Source: Apium graveolens (lineage: Eukaryota > Streptophyta > Magnoliopsida > Apiales > Apiaceae). From it: DNA of 64,000 nucleotides. How positions within the stretch are numbered: the first letter of the stretch is position 1; every line of letters starts with the position of its first letter. The stretch spans positions 304,870,565 to 304,934,564 of the forward strand of contig NC_133648.1 of NCBI RefSeq assembly GCF_009905375.1, given 5' to 3'. Below, one piece after another: positions 36,316 through 47,766 of this stretch. A model generated the notes under the pieces. The model did not search any database. It saw nothing but the letters and a program-made list of their open reading frames with translations, and was not told the DNA's origin. Position numbers and translations under genes: made by a program.

Positions 36316-38045
36316 AAGAAAAGAAGTTTTGCTCCAGAAAGGCAAGAAGCTATAAAACAGGAAGTGGAGAAGCTCTTAGAGGCTGGTTTCATTGAAGAGA
36401 TTCAATTTCTAGAGTGGTTGGCAAACCCTGTAATGGTGAAGAAGGCTAATGGGAAATGGAGGATGTGTATAGACTTCACTGATCTGAATGATGCGTGCCC
36501 TAAAGACTGTTTTCCGTTGCCAAGAATTGATACTTTGATTGATGCCACTGCTGGGCATGAGATGCTGAGCTTCATGGATGGATTTAGCGGGTACAATCAG
36601 ATTAAGATGCACAAGGATGACATTCCAAAGATATCATTCATCACTGACTTTGGTGTTTATTATTATCTTGTTATGGCATTTGGTCTTAAGAATGCAGGAG
36701 CCACCTATCAAAGGTTGGTAAATAAAATTTTTAAGGATCTTATTGGTAAGACTATGGAAGTCTATGTTGATGACATGTTAGTCAAGAGTCTAGTAAAGAC
36801 TGATCATATAACCCATTTGAGGGAAGCTTTTAAGGTCCTAAGGTACCACAAGATGATGTTGAATCCTACAAAGTGTGCTTTCGGAGTAGGATCTGGAAAA
36901 TTTTTGGGATTGATGGTCTCCAAGAGAGGGATCGAGGCTAACCCCGATAAAATAAAGGCAATCCTGGACATGAAACCACCAAAAACTGTCAAGGATGTTC
37001 AGAAGCTCACAGGAAGGGTTGCTGCGCTGGGACGATTCATCTCCAAGTCAGGAGACAAGTGCCTATCATTCTTTAAGTCACTAAAAAATGTTAAGGACTT
37101 TGTATGGAGTGAAGAAAACCAGAAGGCTTTCGAGGAATTGAAGAAATATATGGCGCAGGCCCCGTTGTTGGCCAAGCCAGTTTTGAGTGAAGTTATATTT
37201 TTGTACTTGGCTGTTTCAGAGATTGCCTTGAGCGCGGTGTTGGTTAAGAAGGAACTAAAAGTCCAGAATCCCGTATACTATGTCAGCAAAATTCTGCATG
37301 GTGCTGATTTGAATTATTCAACTATTGAGAAATTTGCTCTAGCCATGGTAATGGCTTCGAGAAAGCTGTGTCCTTACTTTCAGGCTCATCAGATTGAGGT
37401 GCTAACAAATCAGCCCCTGAGAAATATCATTCACAGTCCCAAGGCAAGTGGGAGATTGATTAAGTGGGCAATAGAGCTGGGTGAGTTCGATCTCAAGTAT
37501 AAGCCACGAACGGCAATAAAAGCCCAGACACTAGCTAACTTCGTGGTGGAATGTACCATACCCAACCTAGAAGTCGGGGGGCAGGAAGATACCATACCTC
37601 AAGACAAGGGAGTCATTAATGGGGATAAAGAGAAGGATGATAAGGAGAAAGAATATTGGGTTCTCCATTTTGATGGAGCATCAAAAACAAACTCCAGTGG
37701 AGCAGGATTGGTTTTACAAAGCCCTGACGGGTTCTTGATCGAGTATGCCATGAAATTAGACTTCCCAACCACAAATAACGAGGCATAATATGAAGCCCTG
37801 ATAGCTGGCCTTGGCCTAGCTGGGACATTTAGAGTCAAAAACTTAAAGGTCCGCGGAGACTCGAAGCTGATCATATCCTAGGTAAAGGGAGAATTTGAGG
37901 CAAGGGATGATACGATGGCCAAGTATGTCCGCCTAGTAAGGGCTGTGATGACCCAATTCAATGAATGCCATGTTGAGCACATTCCAAGGGAGGAAAATGC
38001 TAAGGCAGATGCCTTATCCAAGTTTGCTTCATCTGAGTTAGATTA
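36316..38045 (+). pseudogene. Tat reverse transcriptase, RNase H and second RNase H
   Basis: Single-frame reading with RT motifs (VMVKKANGKWRMCIDFTDLN, FMDGFSGYNQI, active site MEVYVDDMLVKS) and the connection domain. The first RNase H is recognisable by position and by LNYSTIEKFALAMV, but it has lost the usual acidic start. A second RNase H follows (VLHFDGASKTNSSGAGLVL, VRGDSKLII, ENAKADALSKFAS), the extra domain characteristic of the Tat lineage. Stops: TAA at 37786 (Glu in relatives), TAG at 37879 (Gln in relatives) and TAA at 38043. The RT domain itself has no internal stop. Confidence 0.92.
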
Positions 38046-39363
38046 AAGTTCAGGAAGTGTATACTTCTGTGTTTTGAAGACACGGAGCATTGATGTTAAG
38101 CTTGTAGCTTCTATAGGCCTGGGGACGTCGTGGATAGATCCCATTAAGGCCCACATTCAAACCGGTTGGTTGCCAAACGATGCAATTGAAGCACGAAAGT
38201 TGGCTGTTCGGTCACTAAGGTACTCTTTGATAGATGGGATTCTGTACAGAAGATCTTTCGTGGTTCCTTACTTAAGGTGTCTCAGGCCCGATGAGGCACG
38301 CTTGGCTCTTGAAGAAGTGCATGAAGGTATTTGTGGGCAACACTTGGGAGGCAGGGCCTTGGCTCATAAGATAACCCGTTTAGGCTTCTATTGGCCAGAA
38401 ATGATGGCTGATGCCAAAGTATATGTAAAGAAGTGTGATCGCTGTCAAAAGCATGTACCTATTGTTAAACGACCCCCCGAGATGCTGACCTCTATAAACT
38501 CGCCCATTCCCTTTGCTATGTGGGGAATGGATATTCTGGGGCCTTTCCCCATGGCCACGGCATAAAGAAAGTTCCTGATTGTAGCCATTGATTATTTCAC
38601 CAAGTGGATTGAAGCCAAACCCTTGGCCAAGATCACAACTAAGCAGGTTACATAATTCTTGTGGGAAAATATTATGTGCCGATATGGAATTCCCCGTATC
38701 CTAGTCACCGACAATGGAACACAATTCAACAACGAGGAATTCAAGAAGTACTGTAAAGAAAATGAAATTGAGTTACGGTTCACCTCTGTGGCTCACCCGC
38801 AAGCCAATGGGCAAGCGGAGGTAGCAAATCGGATAATCTTGGATGGATTAAAGAAGAGGATCGAGAAGTCAAGAAATAATTGGGTGGATGAAATACTTCC
38901 AATATTATGGGCCTACAGGACTACCTGTAGAGTCACGACTGGAGCAACTCCCTTCATGATGGCATATGGGGCAGAAACAGTAGTTCCCGTGGAGATATCC
39001 CATTCCTCTCCAAGGATTCAGGCTTTCAATGATGAGGAAAATGAGGAAGGACAAAGGTTGGCTCTGGACTTAATCGATGAAGTGCGAGATGAGGCACATG
39101 CAAAGATAGTAGAATATCAGAAAAAGGCTTCATTCTACTACAACCTAAGGGTTAAAGAAAGGTTTTTCAAACAAGGTGACCTAGTCTTGAGGAAGATAGA
39201 AGCTTCTGGTGTAGGACAGAAAGGGAAGCTTGCCCCAAATTGGGAAGGGCCGTATAAAGTCAAGAGCGTTCAAGGTAGAGGAACCTACAAGCTGGAGACA
39301 ATGGATGGTTTTGAAGTCCCAAGAACTTGGCATGCACAAAACCTGAAGGTTTACTATGTGTAG
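38046..39363 (+). pseudogene. Tat integrase
   Basis: Same frame as RT. Zinc-binding part: EVHEGICGQHLGGRALAHKI (His pair) and CDRCQKH (Cys pair). Catalytic core: WGMDILGPFP (first Asp), VTDNGTQFNN (second Asp), HPQANGQAEVANR (Glu). The C-terminal part has GDLVLRKIEASG and LAPNWEGPYKV, then WHAQNLKVYYV before the TAG at 39361. There is no chromodomain, as expected for Tat. Stops at 38563 (after PMATA) and 38653 interrupt it; all three catalytic residues are still encoded. Confidence 0.92.
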
Positions 39364-39836
39364 GGCAACTGAATATGATTCTCATTTGTCAAGATGACAA
39401 GTAGGTTGAAAAGCACCTTGAAGCTTTGTTTGCGTAGGATTTTATATTCCAGTAGAATTTACATTGTCAGGTTATTATTGTTAAGGGTCGGACCCATACT
39501 ATGTAAGGTTTTGGAAAACAAACTTCATATTAAAGAGTTTGAAATTATTTCAACCTATGGATGTTTAAGTTGTGATAATACCTTGTGAGGTTTTAACAAA
39601 AAATCATGCTTTGATCATTGAAAAAAGGAAGACTTCATGGATTCTTTTATAAGAGTGTACGTTGCACAATTCAAAGGGCCAATTAGTTCAAGTTTAAATA
39701 CATATTAAGTATTGGAAAGATAAAGGAGAAAGAGGCGAGTAAGAAAAGCAGCATATGAAATAACCCCGAAGGGTAACAAGTTCTGATATAAAAAAAGTTC
39801 ACATTTTGTCTAAAAAGAAGAAATACAAAAAAAAAC
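39364..39836. other. Spacer between sense pol and antisense gene
   Basis: About 470 bp between the integrase stop and the stop of the convergent antisense gene. It presumably holds 3'-end signals of both transcripts. No motif assigned. Confidence 0.5.
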
Positions 39837-41871
39837 TTAGGCCTTGGAAGGCTGGGATTCCTCGGAACCACTATCCGAAGTCTCCTCGGATGTCTCAGTC
39901 GTCCCCTCGGACGTCTCAATCGTCCCCTCGGAAGTCCCCGTAGAGGTTCCATCAGAACTGCCTTCGGGCACTTTGGATGCTGCGGGAGATGCTGGTTGCT
40001 GAGGCGCTGCCCTTGGAGGCTCTTCCACCCTGATCTTCTTTGCAACGGGCTCAGACTCCTCTTCGGAAGAAGCTTCCTCCTCTCCGGAGCTGGACTCAAG
40101 CTCCTTCCTCTTTTGGCCTTGGCTCCCCGACGGGCCGTCCTTGATCAGGCCAACGAGCTTGTCGGTAACACCCCCAAGTTCTGGAACTCGCACAGGGCAA
40201 GGAAATGAGGACTGCTCGAGGACTTCTGGAAATTCATCCTGAATGGCCTCCACAGCAGCATCCCAGCCTTCTTTATAGCTAACTGGGTGTAGGAGGGCAT
40301 CGTGTTCCACCATTAAGTCCTTAAACTCCTGAGTATCCATCCAGCCGTCAAAGGCTTTATCCTTCTGAGCCTTCAGGATAACATTTTCGGCCCGGGCCGT
40401 TTCCAGGTCAGAAGTGGAAGAGGCAAGTTGGGCTTCAAGGGCCTCTATTCTTTGGTTGGCCTCCTCCAACTTCTTGTTAGCATCCTCCAAGCCAACCTTC
40501 CAAGCCTTGGCTTGGTGAATCGCCCCTTGAAAATGGGCGTTCGCCTACAAGAGACACAGCAAAAGTATGAGACGAGAAAATCAAAAAGGGCAACTATGAA
40601 GGGCAAAGGAAAGAGACGTACCATCGCCAAAGCCTGAGCTCCGAAAAGCTCGTTCCCCTCCAAGTCCTGTTGAAGGACAAAGTCTTGATAGTCCACCGGG
40701 GAGATGGAATGCTTAGACCATTCCTTGGCAAGCGCCGTGCTGCCAAGGATTGAATCCTTGCCCCGGATTCCCCAAGCAGGTTGAAAATAAGCCCCTGGCC
40801 TCTGCTTGGTGCGCAAAACTTGGCTGGGGCCTTCTTCGCCTGGTTCCACTGCTTGGAGTAGGAACTTGGGGAAGCGATCCCCAAGGCGCGGGTCTTTAAA
40901 GACCTTTCCGGCACGCTTCATCCTGTTTGTCTCCAGGTCTTTAGGCCTTGTAGCCTCCTTAATTTTCTCAGCCACTGCAGCAAATGAGATAAGTAAGTTG
41001 AGGAATCAACAAAATAGAAAATGAAGGAAATAAAAAGATATGTATAAGGAAGGAAACTTACTTTTCTTAGGGATGGGAGAAAGGCCGCGTTCTACAAGAA
41101 CAGTCTCCCTAATAAGATCCCAAGAATGGGAAGTCCTATTATCTTGCGTCAGGAGGTTGAAAGCTCTGGCCTCCTCCTCAGACAAAGTAATATCGTTTGG
41201 GCTCCCATCAATGGCGAGCCCAAAAGACGATCGAAATAGGGTGCCCCAATCGCCACCCTCCCAAACGACGAACAAAAAATCTTTCTTCCACCCCAAGTTG
41301 TTGTCAGGGATGGACTTCCCGTTCACAATATGAGGAATAGTAGGGCGCTGGTTTATAGAAATCCAACCCGGATTCTTATCAGGGCTGTTCTTGAACTGAA
41401 AAATCTTTCTGAAGACAGCAACAGAAGTGGGGACATCATGCTTGGCACATTGTGACAGATAGCACAGAATGAGCCTCCTAGAATTAGGGGGAGTTGGCAA
41501 GGGCTGATGCCCACGTCGGTTAGCAAAAGAGGTATGAACGGGTGAAAGGGGAGTCTGATACCTGCCCTTAGAGTATCCCTATAGACGCATAGTGCGTCCT
41601 TCTTCCACTGGCAGACCCTATCGGCCGGACCTGCAAGAACCAGTTTGAAAGATTCCTTGATTTTGAAACAACTACTCAACTTTTCCAGCTTTTTAGGATC
41701 CCACAAGGCACTAATATGGTCGTGCGCGTCCAGATGCGCATCAGACGGGTACTCATCCCCTCGGGTGTTGATCATGTCGATCAAGGAAGTGTACCTTGAT
41801 CGAATAGGGAATTCATTGGACATTCTAGCCACGTTCATTTTGGCCAAGCGAGTCATTTTCTTATCAGCCAT
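39837..41871 (-). CDS. Antisense Tat gene, Transposase_28-like, three coding exons
   Basis: Minus-strand gene with exons 41871-41062, 40974-40622 and 40544-39837. Introns are 87 and 77 bp with consensus donors (GTAAGT, GTACGT) and acceptors (CTGCAG, TTGTAG). The first junction splits an ATG codon exactly, and all frames join. Start MADKKMTRLAK lies right after a TTTTTTCAG acceptor, so a 5' UTR intron (about 41957-41872) is likely. The N-terminal half (RLPFHPFIPLLLTDVGISPC, RRLILCYLSQC, WKKDFLFV..GDWG) matches the PF04195 'putative gypsy type transposon' domain. The C-terminal part is a coiled coil (ANKKLEEANQRIEALEAQLA) and an acidic Ser/Glu/Thr tail. One lesion only: a run of five C at about 41490, where six are needed. 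Length about 623 residues. Function unknown; antisense ORFs of this type are known in Tat elements. Confidence 0.85.
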
Positions 41872-42085
41872 CTGAAAAAAGGGCACATAAAGAGATAATT
41901 TTAAAAGCGCACACTATGTAAAGATAAGCACAAGGAGTAAAGGAAGGAATTTTACCTGAAGAAATGCTCCTAAAAAAGGCTTTGATACTCCGACTTGCTG
42001 TTATTGCTCTAAGATTATTAGCAGGAGAAGAAAGATGAAGAACTTAGAAATGAGAAAGTGAGGAGCAGTAGACTCTACTCACTCC

Positions 42086-42094
42086 TTTATATAA
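42086..42094 (-). promoter_or_regulatory. TATA box of the antisense gene
   Basis: TTATATAAA on the minus strand, about 215 bp upstream of the antisense ATG and about 130 bp before the putative 5' UTR donor at 41957. Placement fits a dedicated internal promoter facing pol. Inferred, with no transcript evidence. Confidence 0.55.
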
Positions 42095-42255
42095 GAGGAA
42101 AAGTGAAGTTGAAGGGACAAAAGCCCAGTAAGGAGAGAGGCCCAAAGAAAAAAGCCCAGAAAAAGGAACATTCCAGAATATTCCAAGGAATTCTAGAGAA
42201 TTCTAAACAGGGTATTTTGGTATATTAAGCCCAGATCAATAAGAGGCCTAATAAG

Positions 42256-42383
42256 AGTTAGAAGGCCCAAAATCAAATTAGTATTTTGGAAAAGCCCAGT
42301 AAGAATTAAGAAGGCCCAAATCCAATTAGGATTTGGAAAAGCCCAGTAAGAATTAAGAAGGCCCAAATCCAATTAGGATTTGG
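42256..42383. repeat. 47-bp tandem repeat
   Basis: Two identical 47-bp units (42290-42336, 42337-42383), starting AAAAGCCCAGTAAGAATTAA, preceded by a diverged partial unit. Confidence 0.9.
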
Positions 42384-42489
42384 AAAAATACAATGCCCTA
42401 AATTGAAGCCCTAAAATATGTAAGGCCCAATAAAGAAGGCTAGGCCCAAACTGAGGCCCAGTAAAAAATGGAATAAATGGAAGTCCTAA

Positions 42490-43065
42490 AAGACCAGGAT
42501 TCTAGTCAAAATCCAGGTCGTGAATCCTGCTCGAAATCTTTCGAGCAGGCACCCGAAAATAACGGGTATAAAAGACCAGAATTCAGGTTGAATTTCAGGT
42601 CGTAAATTCTGCTCGAAATCCTTCGAACAGACACTCGAAAATTACGGGAATAACAGAACTGGATTAAGGTCGAAACTTAGACCAGGAATGAGGTCGAATC
42701 AAACAAAACATTTTTCAAGTATGGGGTTTAGAAACCTAGACTAAAATCCAGGTCGAAGAATCGACTAGGATCCTGGTCAAAAACCAGGTCGTGAATCCTA
42801 GTCGAAATCTATCGACCAGGAAGCAAGAGATATCAGAGAAATTTTGAACTAGATTCAGGTCGAGGTTTCGACTAGGATCCTGGTCGAAAATTCTAGTCGA
42901 AACCTCAAGACCAGGAATAGAAACAAGGGTAAATATTCGACCTAGATCCAGGTTGAAAGTTCGACTAGGATCCTGGTCGAATTCCAGGTCGTGGATCCTA
43001 GTCGAACTTCTTCGACCAGGATTGTAAGGCTGGCCCAAATTTCGACTAGGATCCTGGTCGAAAAA
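42490..43065. repeat. Palindrome-rich tandem array in element B
   Basis: Six to seven diverged units of about 80-110 bp. Later units carry CGACTAGGATCCTGGTCG, a near-palindrome centred on GGATCC; earlier units carry variants such as CCAGGTCGTGAATCCTG. Situated between the antisense promoter and the polypurine tract. Confidence 0.8.
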
Positions 43066-43084
43066 GGGCTGGAAATTTGAAAAA

Positions 43085-43315
43085 TTTATGGAAAATTGCA
43101 GGAAAATAAGGAAATTTCTCGAAATATTTTCTGAAAATGTTAATATTTTCAGAAATAAGGAATAAATCCAGAAAATTAAGGATTAAATCCCGAAATTAAG
43201 GGAAAAATCCCAGAATAAAGGGAAAAATTCCTGGAAATTAAGGAAAAATCCCAGAATTAAGGGAAAAATTCCTGAAAATTAAGATAATTCCTGAATGAAA
43301 GGAATAAAAGTAAAT
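43085..43315. repeat. Short AT-rich tandem repeat in element B
   Basis: A unit of roughly 25-30 bp built on GAATTAAGGGAAAAATTCC and GGGAAAAATCCCAG repeats about seven times with variation. Confidence 0.75.
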
Positions 43316-43412
43316 CATTGTAAACGTGTAGATCGCTCCACACTTTACGCAAAACGATACCCTGTAAGGGAATAAATGAACTTAACTCTCGCGAAATCTT
43401 ATACGATTTCCC

Positions 43413-43429
43413 AAAAGTTGGGGGGCAAA
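43413..43429 (+). other. Polypurine tract of element B
   Basis: AAAAGTTGGGGGGCAAA immediately before the TG of the 3' LTR. The purine run is broken by TT and C but in the expected place. Confidence 0.75.
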
Positions 43430-43999
43430 TGATAGGGATAAATAAATCCTGATTACATAATTAAATATTATAGTTTGGGCTGCAAGGCCCAATAAGAAGA
43501 TGTATAACATTCAGACCAAAAAGGTCAACACATTGATCAGGCCTGATGGACCAGATCAGGCCAGATGGAACAAAGAAGGCCCAAAAATCCTGTATATTAA
43601 TTAATTTCACAATTAATTAATAAGAAAAAAATCAGCTATTAAGAAGAGTCCCGATAAGGATATAAATCCTTGCAGATTAGCCTCAAGGGGACCTAAAAGG
43701 ATAAGAAATCAGTTTCCTACTATCTAGGACTCCAAAGTCCATTCTAATTATGAGACTTGCCCACCAAGTCTCCTATATCAAGTCCAATTCAAGGACCACC
43801 AACATCTATATAAGGGGCCTCACCCCACAAATCAGAACTACATTTTTTGACTTGATCCTTGGCAATCAGCAAGGTACGTAGGCATCTTGTTAAGGCAGAT
43901 TGAGTCACGAAACACAAGAGCAGTCAAATCGAGCCTCGAAGCTCACGTTCCTTAGTAATAAATACATCGATTATATATATTAGTTTTTAATCCATAACA
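43430..43999 (+). repeat. 3' LTR of element B
   Basis: 570 bp, TGATAGGGATAAATAAATCC .. AATCCATAACA, with a TATA box at 43807-43813. Followed by GCATC. Confidence 0.94.
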
Positions 44000-44004
44000 G
44001 CATC
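44000..44004. repeat. Target-site duplication GCATC, right copy
   Basis: Matches 32452-32456. Confidence 0.93.
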
Positions 44005-45981
44005 TAAATATAAATTTAGATTTTTCTCTTCCTTTTTTACTTTTCTTAACAACACAAACCTATATTTTAACCACAAAAAAGACTTTTGTGTCTCAATACT
44101 AATTTATTTTTTCTTCAAATTTTCTAGAAATATCAGTATCGAAAATAAAATTTTAAAAATTAAAACACATTTATCAAATATTAATTTATATTAGTTTTAA
44201 TTATGTATCATACATTTTTTATCATATACATCTGTTATTTTTAAAGATTTTCAGTTAATATTAAATAAATTTAATTTCTCTTTAAAATTACTTATAAATA
44301 ATGTCATTTCAAATTATTTTTTAAGAATAATTTATTTTTTAAAATGATGTACAAACAATGTTGTGTAATTTTATACTATTAAAAGATTGAGTTTTATGGA
44401 TAAATTTCTCCCTTTTTTGGTTCAAATCCAACATAGGCTATTTTCAAAAATGTCGACTGTTATACATTATAATTCTACACTCTCACTCAAGAAGATTTAA
44501 AATAAATTGAAATAAAGTTTTATTAAATGACAAGTGTAATAAATTCGAAAAATATATCTTACAATAAATGTTATCTAAATTCCAAAAAAAGTTTATACAT
44601 TTTATTATAAAGTATTCATGATAATTACAATTTATCGTAAAGGACAGTGTTAATTTTTTTTATTACCAAATTTAAAGCAGATTTCATTAATAAATTAAAA
44701 AGATACTCAATCGGGACAAATCCCCAATCGATCATGGGTTGAAAAATAATTAAACGAGATAAATAGTTAGCAGTTTTACTTCCAGATTTCTTAACTAACT
44801 GAATACAAATATTTTTAAAACTAAAATTAAGATAATGGTTTCCTGAGCAAACCATCCTGCATCTCCCTCAGTAGCTTCACAATTGACACTCACATTAATT
44901 TCATGGATATCAAAGGAGCTTTTCTCTCAATACTATGGTTATCTCTCACATTATAAGGTTTGTCCATATGCTATTTCTATTTTTAATATCTACTTTATTA
45001 TTTAGGCCTACGCTCTTTGTGTAAATTTTTCTACTAATATACATGTGTCTACATGGTTTGTTTACATCCATAGTTGTTGCTTATATATTTGCTGAAGTTT
45101 ACCTTATATTATCACTCCCGGTGTCAATGAATGAAGGGTTTAGGTAGAAAGATAGTTTTTCATAGCATAACTGTTGAATCATTTCAGGAGCAATTATTTA
45201 AGGAGCTACTGGACCAGTCAAGAGAAAAGGTACAAATCTACATCGTCGATAGTTTGTATCAAGAAAAGGAAGTCATGTTGGAGAATCAAAATTTGTGTCG
45301 ACGGGTATTTCAACCATCCTTTAGTACTTCTATGTCATCTGTGTCATTTTCAAACCTAATTATCATTTGATAACGTCATATTTTTTTCTCGAGCCCTCAT
45401 CTCCCTTTCTAATCTAAATAAAGTAGGTTATAAGGTTAATATCGGAAGCAAGTGCATATACTACATCTGTTTATATAGATATTTGGTTATTGTTACAATT
45501 TTGTCAACATTGTTTTGTGTATGATGCTTCATGCACGGGTAATCTTAGATTTATGTGAAAAACTCAAATATGATATCGGTTTTAAGCATGCTAAAGGGGA
45601 TTTTGACTCACCTACAAGAAAATGTTTATCAAAACAATTTGGTAATCATCACACGCTGCTCAAGCATATGGGAGTAAAAAGATGTGGTATCACTGATACA
45701 CATCCTACATTATTTTCTTTTATTACTTATTCTCCTATTTTTTTTATTTTGACATTATTAGTGGCAAGTTAAAATACAACATATCTTATAAATATTTCAG
45801 AATTTAAATTTTTTAAGGGAAACTAATGAATATGATTTCTATCCAGGTGATTATGCTATTGATGTGCACATTTTTATACCTATATCACTTTCATCACCCT
45901 TAAATGCAAGTCACGCGTGACCAGTTATATTGTTCCATTTCTTACTGTGTTAGACAAAATATTCATTAAGCAAGTTTTCTA
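44005..45981. other. AT-rich intergenic DNA
   Basis: Short open frames at 45131-45370 and 45515-45772 on the plus strand match no family I recognise. They may be remnants of the gene whose first exon is triplicated downstream. No other feature supported. Confidence 0.4.
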
Positions 45982-46273
45982 AACTCTCAATTATATTCTC
46001 TATGATTACAATTCAAAGAGAATATTGTGGATACACAAACTCTCAGTCAATTAATCAATGAAAATAGTGCATATCTATTTAAAAGTTGAAAAGATTATGC
46101 AACTCTACCATAATCAACTTCGTTTAATTGTACTATATATTTACATGCCTGGGCTCCCAACCTATACTCAAACATCAGAAGAAGATAATAGAGGTACACA
46201 TTCTTGATTTCCTCAAATATACATCGAAGTTCCATATTAATTTATTAAGTTTCTCCTCTTCTTGCATTCAGAT

Positions 46274-46414
46274 ATGAACGACCATCAGCATTTGTCCATT
46301 TTGGATGCTGCTCAAGCAGCTTGGACATTGAAGGTTCGAGCGACAAGAATGTGGATATCAAGGAATGGTTGTGGGGAGACGGTCAGGCACAATCTTATTC
46401 TGTTGTACTGTGAG
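46274..46414 (+). pseudogene. RPA1/DUF223-like first exon, copy 1
   Basis: 47 codons from ATG to a GTGTGA donor: MNDHQHLSILDAAQAAWTLK, VRATRMWISRN, then HNLILLYCE. The pattern (short leader, Trp-Thr, VRATRMW, then a hydrophobic strand before an intron) is that of the plant DUF223 OB-fold proteins related to the RPA 70-kDa subunit. This family binds single-stranded DNA and is often carried by Helitrons. It is open, but no second exon was identified. Confidence 0.6.
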
Positions 46415-46950
46415 GTGTGATTTAATTATATCAGTTGCATTCAAACCATTGTTCACATCTATTGGAGCATACTCTGCATATTAACATCCTAATTTTAATT
46501 CTGATGCTGAGAAATCCTGATTTCTTCTGTAACATGATATAAATCAAGATCATGATATGTTCCTGGATTCCTCTTTCATCAGGATATGAATCAGGATCAA
46601 GATATGAATCCGAATTTGTCAGTATCAGGATTAGAATCAGGATGTGATTACAATCTTAACTCTCAATTTTATTCTCCGTGATTACAATTCACAGGGAATA
46701 TTGTGGCTACACAAATTCTCAGTCAATTAATCAATGAAAATAGTGCATATAATGTTTAAAAGTTAAAAATATTATGCAACTCTACCATAATCAACTTCGT
46801 TTAACTGTACTATATATTCACATGCATGGGCTCCCAACCTATACTCAAACATCAAACAAAGGTAATAGAGGTACGCATTCTTGATTTCTTCAAATATACA
46901 TTGAAGTTACATATTAATTTATTAAGTTTCTCCTCTTCTTGCATTCAGAT

Positions 46951-47091
46951 ATGGACGACTATCAGTATTTGTCTGCTCTGAATGCTACCCAAGTAGCTTG
47001 GACATTGAAGTTTCGAGCGACAAGAATGTGGATATCAAGGAATGACCGTGGGGAGGCAGTCAGGCACAATCTTATTATGTTGGACTGTGAG
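46951..47091 (+). pseudogene. RPA1/DUF223-like first exon, copy 2
   Basis: Same length and donor as copy 1: MDDYQYLSALNATQVAWTLK, FRATRMWISRN, HNLIMLDCE. Closest of the three to the family pattern, with ALN and MLDCE, and open throughout. Confidence 0.6.
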
Positions 47092-47625
47092 GTGTGATTT
47101 ATTTATATCAGTTGCATTCGAACCATTTCCCACATCTATTGGAGCATACTCTGCATATTAACATCTTGATTCTAATCTTGATGTAGAGAAATTCTGATTT
47201 CTTCTGCAATAGGATATGCATCAGGATCGGGATATATTCTTGGATTCCTCCTTCATCAGGATATGAATGAGGATCAAGATATGAATAAGGGTTTTTCAGC
47301 ATCAGGATTAGAATAATTATGTGATTACAATCTTAACTCTCAATTATATTCTCCATGATTAAAATTAATAGAGAATATTGTGGCTACACAAACTCTCAGT
47401 CAAGTAATCAATGAAAATAGTGCAAATATGTTTAAAAGTTGAAAATATTATGCAACTCTACCATAATTAACTTCGTTTAACTATAATATATATTCACATG
47501 CCTGGGCTTCCAACCTATGCTCAAGCATCAGATGAAAATAATAGAGGTACACATTCTTGATTTCCTCAAATATACATGGAAGTTCCATATTAATTTATTA
47601 ATTTCTCATCTTCTTGCATTCAAAT

Positions 47626-47766
47626 ATGGACGACCCTCAACATTTGTCCGCTCTGGATGTTACTCAAGTAGCTTGGACATTAATGGTTCGAGCGACAAGA
47701 ATGTAGATATCAAGGAATCACCGTGGGAAAACAGTCAGGTACAATTTTATTCTGTTGGAATGTGAG
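47626..47766 (+). pseudogene. RPA1/DUF223-like first exon, copy 3 (with stop)
   Basis: Same 141 bp; begins MDDPQHLSALDVTQVAWTLM. A TAG replaces the Trp codon after VRATRM, so this copy cannot be translated through. Confidence 0.6.

Larger units (their letters stand above)
32457..43999 (+). mobile_element. Tat-lineage LTR retrotransposon (element B)
   Basis: Complete element bounded by 569/570-bp LTRs and by GCATC at 32452-32456 and 44000-44004. Order on the plus strand: LTR, primer-binding site, gag (split by a solo Athila LTR), RT, RNase H, a second archaeal/plant-type RNase H, integrase. Then, on the minus strand, a three-exon antisense gene, followed by tandem repeats, polypurine tract and LTR. 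The second RNase H and the antisense ORF mark the Tat lineage. A protease domain is not present between gag and RT. LTRs differ by about 17 changes (about 3%). The polyprotein carries at least seven stops, so the copy is not autonomous. Confidence 0.93.

Noticed and set aside
36402..36992. Minus-strand ORFs opposite the Tat RT
   Set aside because: Shadows of the RT frame, unlike the antisense gene at 39837-41871, which has its own introns and domain.
42490..43065. CRISPR-like spaced repeats
   Set aside because: Units are diverged, touch each other, and lie inside a plant retrotransposon; there are no unique spacers or cas genes.
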